Shown piece after piece: positions 36,440 to 48,426 of a stretch of 64,000 nt of DNA. How positions within the stretch are numbered: position 1 is the first letter of the stretch; each line of letters opens with the position of its first letter. The stretch is from Acanthosoma haemorrhoidale (taxonomy: Eukaryota > Arthropoda > Insecta > Hemiptera > Acanthosomatidae). A program made the position numbers and the translations under genes. The stretch spans positions 89,735,189-89,799,188 of the forward strand of contig OV884009.1 in the NCBI GenBank assembly GCA_930367205.1. Reading direction: 5' to 3'. Below the pieces are notes generated by a model that was not told the origin of the DNA, searched no databases, and worked only from the letters and a program-made list of their open reading frames with translations.

Positions 36440-37200
36440 GGTCGCCGATATCATTCCCCTTACTCCAGCCCAGAGGGAGTGTGATGTGATCTATACTTCC
36501 AGCGTCGCTCGAACTCCTACTGGGCATTACATTGCAGACCTCCCTCTGACCCCACGAAACCTCGGTTTATCCATCAATTTGGCCAATCAGCAATTTCTTC
36601 TCCTGGAACATCACCTTAAACGGCAGCCCAAATTACGTGAGGCATACCATGAGTTTATGCGGGATTATGTGACTAGTAGTCATATGGAACCGGTAGATGA
36701 ATCGTCTGATTGCCCGCCACATGAACCCTACTACATCTCTCATCATCCTGTACATCGACCAGGTGATCCCCTTACCAAAATCCGGGTGGTTGCGATTCGT
36801 GTGGCATATATAATGGAAAGTCCCTCAACGTTCTTCTGTTAACAGGAGACACTAAGTTTCAAGCTGATATTTCCATACTTTTGTTACACTTTCGTATGCA
36901 CCGATCCGTCTCCACAGCCAGTACCAAGCAAATGTATTGACAAATCCTTGTATTTCCTATGCGGAGGAATCATCTGGCGTTTCTCTAAACATGACCCAAT
37001 TCAGTCTAATAGGCTGAACACAGTCGCCTATGGAGTCTCGTCTACTCACGACTTAGCCCTTCGAACTCTTCAGCAATTAGCTTTTGACAAGGGGCCCAAG
37101 TATCCCGCTGCTAAGCACTGAAGGATGTTGACGAACTCCTTACAGGTAGCTCATTTGTGACAAGTCCAGGATATGCTCATGGCGGCCACAGGGTTTGACT
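36440..37200 (+). pseudogene. BEL/Pao Pol relic (start of reverse transcriptase)
   Basis: The 118-codon frame at 36486-36842 carries the BEL/Pao block before the RT: YTSSVARTPTGHYIADLPL, FLLLEHHLKRQPKLREAYHE, FMRDYVTSSHME and then PYYISHHPVHRPGDPLTKIR. After a frameshift come KFQADISILLLHFRMHR, IIWRFSKHDPIQ, NTVAYGVSS...LALRTLQQLA and finally KDVDELLTGSS, where the catalytic YVDD box should be. The Tyr and first position are altered. Nothing beyond about 37200 is recognisable. Confidence 0.82.
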
Positions 37201-38559
37201 ACCCAAATGCGCAACCTGTCATCCTTTTATACTATATTTTATATTAAATTGTTGATAGATTCATAAATAGATTAGTCTTTAATGTTTGTATTTCTTTTAT
37301 TTGAAAATTTCATTATTAACATTTTGTAAAGTTCTATTGGAGAATTATTTAATATGAGCAATCTGAGTTATACATATCAGACAAGATGTTCACATCTTCT
37401 GTTGTGCCTACTTTGTTTAAGGCCTCTTAAGGATTAAGAGCTAGTTACATTAAACAATGTACACTCTTTATAAACATTAAGTCAGTCTCAGACTTCCCCG
37501 AAAGCTACTCTGATGCATGCGTCGTTATAGCAGCTCAATTGCAGTTTTAATGATTTCAATCACATCGAAACCCGGCCTGCTGCTACAATTGCAATGCTCC
37601 CTCAACAAAACCTCATGAGCATCGGTCAAGTTAACAGATAAGCGCTTTAGAGAAGTTTTCATTATTATTATTATCACAGACTAGCTCATTATTAATATTA
37701 TAAACTTGCGAATAGACATAGTTTTATTTATTTGTTAATTATTAGAAGTTTCATTTTTTTATTTCTTATCAAAGCTCTGACTTGTTCATTTTATATTTTA
37801 TTTCACCATCGTCATTTGATCAGAATTATTTAGAGTTATGTTGTGTGCGCTCAAACAAACTGACATTCCATTTGGCTACCCGAAGAGATGAAAAATATTT
37901 TGAACTACATAAAACATAATTAAAATTAAAAGTCTTTAATTTCTTGGTATTAAAAAAAAATCTGTCATATTGAGTAGACCACATTGCTCTGATTAATTTG
38001 TAATGTTTGTTTATTTATTTTTGAATTACACAAACTCATTAAAATTGTATTGACTTTTAACTTAATCTCTGTTTTACAGAGAAAGATAATTTTTATGTTT
38101 GTTTAATTCAGTGCCTCAAAAATAAATTAGGATGAATTACATCCATGTCTTTTAATATTTCAAGTTTAACTCCCGTAAGTAAGACCATCGCGTTCCACGC
38201 TAATTGCGCCAGGGTTTATGTCCAAGCAGGATCTAGTTTATATATTTCGCTGCTTATATTGCGAAATTTTCTAAACCTTACATAAAAGAAGTAAATCAGT
38301 TTCAAATATAATATATCCCTTTAGATTTTTTATATCAAACGTATTCCCAACAGCTTTTGAATGTTCAAAATCCGTCTCACTAACATGTCTCTATCGTTTT
38401 ATAAGTTTTCGATTAGTGTTTCCAGCCTTGATGATATAAAGTTGAACGAATCGAGAAACCTTATTTTCACTTTACAACCTGTTAACGTTTTTGAAAAGTT
38501 GATGGAATGAAATCGACTGGCCCGCCTCAAAAATTTTAAACGAGGTAAACATCTGAATT
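37201..38559. other. AT-rich intergenic stretch
   Basis: No supported gene or shared repeat. Composition is close to that of the introns. Confidence 0.5.
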
Positions 38560-38690
38560 TGAGGCTTTTGAAGTCCCTCCCTCCTAGGTACGCCACTATC
38601 CCTATGATTATGAAGTCATCAACATACAACAAAAGAAAAATGTCAATTCCTGTAGCTATTTGACGACCATATAAACCTGGGATTCAAAAA
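38399..38690 (-). pseudogene. Possible copia-like RT fragment (YVDD)
   Basis: The minus-strand frame reads GLYGRQIATGIDIFLLLYVD and then DFIIIG at about 38690-38605. LLLYVDD followed by a hydrophobic stretch is the catalytic box of copia-type reverse transcriptases. The rest of the frame down to 38399 shows no further family blocks, so this may be a short remnant or a chance match. Confidence 0.35.
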
Positions 38691-40889
38691 CTAATTTAGA
38701 TCAGCTATAAATGAAAAAAGAGTGTGCTTAATGTTTCTATTTGTATAACTGGGTGTTATAAATGTTAGGCTGAATCAGCTTAGATCTTCATTGGCGGTAG
38801 GCCTGCTAAGTTCTGGGAGGGGTTTATAGATTTTGGGCCGGGTGGCAAGGCATTTATCACATAGTTTTGTTGAAATTATATAAAAAATAAACAATACAAT
38901 GTTGTAATCAACAGAATCAATGGTTATACACTTGGCAGTAAACATTTTTACTTTTTACCCAGTTGTCTTAGTGATAAATAAACCTCTAGAAAGTACATAC
39001 TTACATTTTTATAAACTCCAGGGTTAAGCCAAAACTACAATGATAAAACAAAAGCTAGAAGTATAGCTATATATAACAAATATTATTCATTATATTCTAA
39101 AACTTATTTTTTTTCTAAATTCCAAAATTACTAAAAATAAACTATTCTGGAATTCCCAAAGTTGAGCTACACAAAATTATTAGTAATGTCTTCATTGACA
39201 ACAAATTTAATTGGATAACTCAGGTAGAACGGTTTTTATATATATTTTTCAGACCCAATAACATTAACAATTAATTATAAAAATATTCTATTTGTTAATA
39301 ATGACGGATTAAGAAGCAAACAAATTCTACCTACACCACTGATATCCCCTCTACTCTCATACTTTCCAGGCAACTTGAGCAGATGACACACCATTACTGC
39401 CATCCCAGCCAGATCCTGAAACAACATCCCATAATCTTCAAAGACATCTTAACGAGATGGAGCATTGGTAAAACCAATAGTGGATCAAAGTTAATGAAGG
39501 AAAATGTGCCCATATTACATTTAACTTCTGTCGCAAGTCCTGCCTTAGTGTTATTTTTAATTCCATCTTGACAAAAGACTAACATGGTACCCACACACGA
39601 GGCTTAAAAGACAAGAACTAAGCATACTTTTTGGGCCAACTATATTAACTGCTTTTAAGGAAATCCCAATCACTCAATAGAAAATAAAGCCATATCAAAA
39701 CCAAACTGGACATCTGGACTAGAGTTATGAGGTACAGAAAAGCCATCAAACATCAACTGGATCCAATCATAAGTCAAAAATCCTGAGAACAATAGGTAAT
39801 GCCCCTTATTACATCAGCAATCTCTTCATAACAATCTTAATATACCTTACATCCTTTATCTCATCCCTTATAAGCTCACAAAATTTCACCATACTTATCC
39901 AATCATCCTAATCCTCTAGCACAGTCATTATACAGCTTTACAGGATTGTATAGCTAAAATCCTTCTTAAAGATTAAAATGGCAGTGGCCTCTTGACCTGC
40001 TATAAATTCATAACAGTGGGAGTTCTTGAAATGGCCAGTTTTTCTAATCAAGTCCTGAGTGTATATTGCTCTCGCACTCTTAACCAGCCTCCACTGGCCT
40101 GTTGCTGATGGATGAATGAGTGTGGATGATCTCCAGAGCCTCTGCCTTTTCTTTCGCATGAGAGGTGACAATCATGCAGGAGAAGATGGGAGGCCCCTGG
40201 ACTATGTAATTTTTGTATATATTGCATGAATGAGAGGGTGAATGCTGAACTGTAAATATGGGATGAATGAGATCATTGATTACCATTACTTATTCCCCAA
40301 TACAGTATATTGCATTTTATTTCAATAGAAAGATTTTTTAACAAAAAAAAAAATATTAAATAAGTTCACATAATATGTAATTTAAATATGCAAGAACACT
40401 TGTTTCATTTTTTCATTGTTTCTCTAATGTATAAGTTCTCTAATTTTATTTTCCTAATATGGTTATACAAATGACCAACGTTCAATGCTAAAAAAAAATA
40501 TAAACGTTTATTATTATTATTTTAATTTTATAATATTATTAATAATAATCTATACATTTATGTTTGCAGAATTTATGTATTATCACTTAAACTAGCAGGA
40601 AAAAAAAAACTTGACATATTTGTTTGTAATTGAAGAATGGATATATTTCATCCATATTATGTTATAAGGAATCTATCCTTTAGAAACAATAAAAATATTA
40701 TATTCTAAATGGTATAAAACAAATTCGACTGCATAATATAATTCTGATAATAATTTTTCTTTACAATCTCTGCCCATTGAAAAATATTCATACCCCCCCA
40801 AACTTTAAATCCGTCCCTGATGAAAATTCCTGGCCACGCCAGACTACCACAATACTGCAGTTAATCCAAAATAAAGCTATTTTTTATTT
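38691..40889. other. Intergenic, nothing recognised
   Basis: AT-rich with two moderately complex patches (39330-39600 and 39930-40290). None of their frames shows a motif that I can identify on either strand. Confidence 0.45.
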
Positions 40890-41189
40890 CTACCCTCTTT
40901 TTAGTTTTAATATTACTCTGTATGAGTGAAATGAATGAAATAATTCAATAAAATTTCTTTTTTTATCGAATAAATTTTGTTTTAATTCTTTCAATTGCAT
41001 GTTTTGTGTATATATTTGTTGGTATAATCTCTCTAAAACAAAAGAGGGTTTTAAAGAATAAGAACTATGTTTACAGAATCTTCTTCCTTCTGTTTCTGTA
41101 TCATTATTCTTTTTTAGATAAGATTTTTTAGGAAATAAACTTTTTTGGATATTTTTACAATTTTTATTAAAAAGAAAAAATTCTTTCAT
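40890..41189 (-). other. Unrecognised 99-codon frame downstream of RCE1
   Basis: A minus-strand Lys/Phe-rich frame starting MKEFFLFNKNCKN, with a plausible amphipathic stretch (LERLYQQIYTQNMQLKELKQ). It lies 0.9 kb after the RCE1 stop on the same strand. The A-rich sense strand alone would give a Lys-rich open frame, so I give it little weight. Confidence 0.15.
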
Positions 41190-42121
41190 AAAATAAAATA
41201 AAAAAAACTAATTTAAGTTTGGTGAAACCTTTCTAGGCACAAGTGTGACAAAATGAGCATGGTTCCAGTATAAAATAACTAACTATATACAAGTTTTGCC
41301 CAGAGGCCTTACATACGTTATAAACAATTTTAATTCAAACAGTGAACTACAAATGGTGGATCGAGGGATCAGTGGCTTCGCATTGAATCATTGATTCTTC
41401 AGTTTAAATCTTTTCATAAGAAGTTCAATAAATTAATTTTAATTGATTAAAATCTTGATAAAATACTAAACAAAAAAGATAAGAAACAATGGTTTAGTGA
41501 AAATCAAGAACACATGTCAAATTAGCACTACTTGACAACATTAACAAAGTTAAACAGTATTACAATAAAATATTTCTCACTATATTTAGTTTATAAAATT
41601 TAACAAAATTTAAAAATAATAAAATGAGAATTGAAAACTGATAGTTACCAATTACATGCATTCAATTAATTGACAAATTGCTAATGCTCAATTGAGGAGT
41701 TTATGACACGTGTGAAGTCCTAACTAAGAATGCCTAAATTTGAGGGAAACATCTACTTTTAAATGGAGAAAATTTTAAATAAACATTATCAACTGGCTTT
41801 GACTAATTGAAGAGTTTTAATTTATATAAATAATTTATACAAAATAATCATTTTCAACACTTAAAATAAACTAATGTATAAAATGAATAAATTATAATTT
41901 TGCCACTGATCCTTGGATTTAAAAATATACTAACTATGTATATTCATAGAATTTTTTTAGCAATTAAAAAAAAAGTAACTTTCAGTTTTCATTGTTATAA
42001 TCTAATAAAGGCAGGTCTCTCTTATAAAATTATATCTTAATTTGGCAATTTTTTTTTTATTACAGCGTTGTGTGTAACATTTGACTTTAAACCGTTATGC
42101 TTTAAAACCTTAATGTTAATG
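41190..42121. other. 3' flank of RCE1
   Basis: AT-rich, and the likely place of the RCE1 3' UTR. Several AATAAA-like signals exist on the minus strand in such AT-rich DNA, so I do not pick one. Confidence 0.4.
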
Positions 42122-42387
42122 CTAAGATTTCCAATAAAGGGTATTTTTATACCAAAGAGGATTCGTTAATGGACCCAATAAATAACACCAAGTTAATAAT
42201 CCAACAACACACAACAATAAAGTTATACTCCGTTTTGGTTCTTCATAAGCAAAGACCTCTCTGAAATTGGGAAAACCCATATGATTGCAAAATGCATGTG
42301 CTAGAAACGGTGCTATAAAATGACCAGTCCGCAAGAACAGCAATGCTGAATAAGCCCCAAACATGGTGGTATACATAAATTGGAATA
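42122..42387 (-). CDS. RCE1: RCE1 terminal exon
   Basis: Eighty-eight codons including the stop: [20 protein letters not shown], then [20 protein letters not shown], a membrane helix ([20 protein letters not shown]) and a short polar tail ending YWKS. HxxxN is catalytic motif 3. Acceptor is a long T tract followed by CAG. Confidence 0.94.
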
Positions 42388-45300
42388 CTGAAAAAAAAAA
42401 ATAAAAAAATAAATAATAATGTTAGTGAGGTAATTAGTATTATCATAAATAAATCAAAGTTTTCATGTTAATTAAACCAGCTATATTTTCATGGTATAAA
42501 ATTTCCTATATATTCATGCTAAAAAAGTCAATTTTAGACAAAATATAAAATATGCATGTACAATAACTGTTACACTCACAAACATTAAATAACTAAAATA
42601 CTTAGCTATATAGTGGCTATGCTAGTTCAATTATAGTAACTGTGTCTTAGAAGTTAATGTATAACAATTAATTGGTCAATTTGCCACATCACTGCTGTTC
42701 GATCTGGTATTTCTTTAGAAACAGTAAGAGTCAATTTGTAAAGATGTAGATACAAAGCTAAAACAAATTATATTTAACATGCATGCCTATGTTGGTTTAC
42801 ACTAATGCTCATATGTTATCATTAATTTCTGATGAAGAATGAATCGTCAGTACATTCTTTGGTTCAAACTAGAAAAAATACCAAATTCTGTTTGTGATTT
42901 GCTCAGATAGATACCTATTTGAGAAAGTGAGTATCAATCTATGTTGTGTCCATTGATTAGTTAATTATGATAATAAAATAAACGAGACTAAGAACTGGAC
43001 TCTGTGTTCATTTTATATCCACTCTGGTTGTCCTGCCCGTAACCTTTCCTGGTTTTTGTTTTAACAAGTTTTCTACTCCTCTGAGATCTTCTTACTTCCT
43101 CTTGTGTGGCTGGTTGTTCAGATGTAGTTTTTTGATCTTGAGGTTGAATAACTGGAAGGTTTGGAGTTGCATTTTAACTTTGTAATTTTTGTGCTTCAGG
43201 TGACCAATTTTGAATTTCTGCATTATTAAAGTTTTCTTCTATTTTTTGTATGTGTTGTCTATTTCTTTTTAATGTGCCTTCAGGAGACTTGATTAGATAT
43301 CATCTTGGTTCTTCAGTTTTATTTATTACTTATGACTACTCTTCTAAGCGTTGCCAAGGCAGTTGTAACAGGTGGCAGAAAAACTATTTTTACATTGGAT
43401 AATTCAATCTGTGGATGAGATGTTGAAAGAATGAATTTACCATAAATGAAATTACATTCCTCCCCTGTTGTTTGAATTTATTAAAAAACACCTTGAACCA
43501 CTCAATCATTATTTTCCAGGCATAATGTTAAACATTTTTAAATGCATTCCCTTAAAACATCTTGGATTTTGAGCTTTTTTAATTACCATAGGGTGGTTCC
43601 AATACTACTTTGATATTTCTTTTTTGGGAGCCATGTTGTTTTTTTCTAGTAAAGTTCTCAAAATTAATGTTACCTCATCAAAAATAAACACATCTTTGGC
43701 TGAAAATCTGTTGAGTTTATAAGACCATGATTCACCACATTGTGGTTAACAGAAACCATGTCTTTCTTAATGCTTTATATTGTTTAAAATGTGCCAAACC
43801 AACCCATAGATGCCTTAAAAATCAATTTGGCTGAAAGTTTGGGCCTGTTTGGGTTTCAGCCTGGCATGTTAATTGGTCTGGCTGTGCAAAACCACCCATA
43901 TGTTGAACTGTTTACAGAGAGCCACTTTCATTAGACAGTTCAGCCCACTATTGAAAAGCATTTTTTTCTTTATTTAGGGTTTTTTCGTGGAAAAAGGATT
44001 AATTTTCATGCTGCCGTCTACTTAATATATTCTCAATGTGCAATGTATTATGTGTGTCTGGTTAGAAGAGATTCTGTTTAATACAAGTTAAGATAGCAAG
44101 TAAAATGTGGGTATGAAGCCATAGAAAATAAAGGTGTCCAATTAAGTAAAATGTATAGGTATTAGATATATTCTTTAGGGAAGTTCATAATTGTAACCAT
44201 CCAGCATTTAATTTTAGGTAAAAAATTTTTACACATTAATTTACTTAAAGAAATTTAAAAAAAATTTAGAAACTCACCTGAAAGAAGGATAGCACTTCTC
44301 ATGTTATATCCACTCTTTACTCTTCCAACAACATGGTGGAAGTGAGCTAAATAAAACAATATAAATTTATTAATAAATGTTATACATATACACTACAAAA
44401 AGGTGAACCCTAAACATTGATAAGTAAAACTTGAAATGAGATTTTAATTAATTAATTCAGGAAATAACGAACTTAAATGGTACCAGACTGGTACCGAAGC
44501 ATAATCTTTGATAAAGGCTTAACCTTTACACCTTTCCTAAATCTTATTAGTACAAAAGGCAAGGCTGGCACCTCATTGCTGTTTCCATTTCTTTCCAAAA
44601 TATCTAAACTGCCCATAAAATAAAAAGCAGTAGTTTATGAAATGGTTGATAGACCTCTACTAGCCTATGCATCACCATCCTGCATGACCTATACTAGTAG
44701 TAACTTCCTTAAACTGCAGAGAATATAGATTCAATTCCTAAAAATAATAACAAATTCACCTAGGTGTATTACTATTTCTCGACTACATAATACCAACATT
44801 GACTTTATTTAAATGTAGTAAAAGGAGGAACTCAAGGGTTTCTTGAAAATTATAAGAGTGGCAATAATAATTCAGTAAAAAGTATTGTGCGTAATGTTTC
44901 AACTAGGAATAAGGTAGATAAAGACATTTATTTTATCCTTAAGAACAACTAGAAATCACCGCAAAAATTCCCTTTGATGTTTGCCCAAATGAATTCAATT
45001 GGATTACATTGGACAGTTGGCAGGAAGCCTTAATTGATCAAGCCCCTTAGCTTTGGATAATGTGTCTAATTCATAAACTTTTTGTCCAGATTTTCCATTC
45101 ATTTGTTGAAAAGCCCTCATTGTGTGTACTCGAGTAGTTTCTTCAGTTAGAGGAAGAGTAGCTAAGTTGAAAGTATTATGTACTAATAATTTGGAGAACA
45201 GTTTGAAGCATTTTTCATTCTTTGAGAGGAAGATTGAAGAAGCGATCTGGTATTCAGTAGCAGTATTCAAAGCAGCAATTACTTTTTTTGCTGGCAGCAC

Positions 45301-48300
45301 AAATCTTCATCTGTAGTCCCATCATGGTTTTTAAATATCTCAACAGTCCTTTGTTTTGTACCTCCACATCTTTGTCGAGAAGCTTTGCCAACTTCATCTT
45401 CCCCTGTCTAAAAATGCCAGATGTGGAATCACATCCGCTTCAAGCATGGAGAAATAATATATTTTCTTTAATTTTGTTTGACATTTTGAAATGTATCGGG
45501 GAATAGAAGATAGTCTCTGACTTTCTTTTTCCAGGCTTCATCAAAAACAATCGATCGCTAATAGGAGCTAATGCAGTAATAACTACTAGAAGATCTGTGT
45601 CTTCTCTTACCACTATCACACGTTCAGACGTTGTAGCATTTTTTATAGCCCTTCTGACAATGGTTGTGTCGGCATTCTCTGCAACATGATCGACAGCAAT
45701 ATTTTCATCTGCCACTTTCTGAATTAACGGTGAGACGAGTCGCTTTTTCTTCCCTTCATTCAAGAGAAATTTATTTTTTGACATTGTCAGTAGCATTGTT
45801 TAATCAAATTAAACATTTTCTGTATATATACTTGTTCCTTCTGAGGCATTTTGCAGATTTTTTTTCTCTTCTTTGTAGGGTCTTCTGGATAGCCATCAAA
45901 TAATATGACTGATAAAAATTCCTGCAACATAATGTTGTTTCATCTACCATTTTCCATTTAAATCCTAGTAGGTACAGTATTTTTGATAAAGTGGTAACAC
46001 CTCCACCATAAAGATTTTCTTCTGATAAAGATTGTAACAAAAAATAATAATAAACGTGATTCCTTATCTTGTCTTGTGCAAACCTGTTATGTCACTTTTT
46101 GGGCTAATGTGTGAAAACAACTGTTTGTAACTTGCAGGGAGTATCAACTTTAGGTTCATTAAGTACTTTTGATACCATTGTCCTAACAAATCGAAGAGGA
46201 TCACACTGAATGATTTGTTTCACAGGTAACCGAGAACCGTTACTTTCACTTTCATTTTTGAATGAAATTGAAGATGCTGACATCGTGGGCACTCCCATAA
46301 AAAGGGCAAGACAGCTATAATCTTCATTTCCCTAGAGCAATGACTTTAATCAAGAAAAGTTCAATGATACTATCGATGAGAGACAGTTTACCATTAGAAG
46401 TATCTGTTGTTTTGTATCTCGAGAAACTATATGCACCAAAAAGACATAAACACCTACTTTTTGGGCTTTGGACTTGAGGGCTAGCCAAGGGGCAGAAATA
46501 AGATCCCATTAACTTACCTTATCTAATGGCCCATTCTCTGAATATTATATTTTTACACATAAAAATAGACAAAAATCTAAAAGAAATAGACTAATATTGC
46601 GCCGAAGAAAAGGGTGTTACCTTTCCTGTTAAATTTCTTTGAGCTGACATCTATCATAAGCTGGTGTTTTACACAGACAGCTAAGAACAGAAATAAACAA
46701 TGCTCGATTTCGAACATCAGAGGTTCATCATGTATAACATCAGGGAAGATAAGTACAGAATATGCTTGTGATGCCTTATCATCTGGCCCACACTTTGAAG
46801 TTAAAAAATGATGTCCTACTACAATTAAAAGTCCAGAAAATGATTATGAAATGTGACAGGGGTTGTAATATTGAGAAAAAACAGTGATAATTGGATAAAA
46901 ATTGACCCACAAAAGAAAGACTTGAACCAACGAGCATTACAATACTAGAACCTTCCAAAATACCTAATTAAATCCAGAAAATTCACAAGATTCGAGTCAA
47001 ACACTTTATCGCAGTCCATGTAGATGAATATTTCACGCAGATGTCGAGAAAGTGTGAAATTTGAAAATAATAATATTTAATAATAATAATAAACCAGGAA
47101 TTCATAGTTAGCAAAGAATTTAGATATGAGACAATTATTTGAGGTGATCTTGGCTTTGTTTAATTAAGGAAAGGTATTACATTTTTACATTGTTATCATT
47201 CATTAATGTCAAAAAAAAACTGTCTCTCATCGAAAGTATCATTGAACTTATGTAGATAAAAGTAATTGCTCTTTGGGAATGAAGATTATGGCTGTCTTAC
47301 CCCTTTTTTGGGAGTGTCTACGATGTCAGCATCTGTATTGATCCATCAGTTTTACAAAACATCATCAAACAAGATGTTCGAAAACCGAGTGTAGAGCTAC
47401 AGCGAAATCTCTATTGTGTTATCTCTATTTAAAGTTTAAATCTACTCAATTTTTTTTAAATTCTTATTAAAATTAAAAGAAAGCTAACTCATCTGTGAAT
47501 GAAAAATGCTTACTAAAATACAAAAATTTATAATTAAATATGTGCAGATAAATAATCCACAGATTAAGCAGTAAAAATTTTATTAATAAAACTACGTAAA
47601 TATACATAGAACACTTACCAAATCCAAAAAATAGTGGGCAAATAAAAACTGAATTTTGTGGTCGTAAACAATCCATTAAAAGCGGAAGCATACAAGCACG
47701 AAAAGTTAGTTCTTCAGAAAATGGTGCAACAACATGATCTCGTAACCAGACCAAATCTTTACAGTTGTTCAGCCAGTATAAGGGTTCTGTAAAATGTCCA
47801 CTATAATATAATCATTTCCATTCAACTAATTATAACATTAATGGTACACAAATCATAATAAAATAAATCCATATGTCGAGCACTATAAAAAACCTATTTG
47901 AAGGTTTAGAAACTTTTTTTATGTTACTGTCATAGCTTCATAGTGAACCACTAAAATCTTTATTTTTATCTAAAAGCTCAGCTAATGCATTCGCTAGCCA
48001 ATTCAGGCGGCAATAAACTCAAAAATTTTGGTGGTTGCATTTACCAGGTCGGGTTAGCTGTAAAAACACCAATTTGACTATATTGAACTAGGCCCCGGCG
48101 AGTGTGACAAAAACCTTGTTTGCTCATTAGGTGATATCAGATGACTCCTATAAGCTATCAAATAGCAAAGAGGAGATTGGCAAAATTACCCCCCAACAAT
48201 TTTTAATTTTTAAAGTTACAATTGTTATAGTCTCTTAATTTCAATTATACTACCAAAATTAGACTTTTCTTAAAGGAAATTTTGTGTGATTTATTCTACT

Positions 48301-48353
48301 GTAGCTGTGATCAAAATTATGTTCCAACCTATATATATATATATATAAAATGG

Positions 48354-48426
<73 letters not shown>

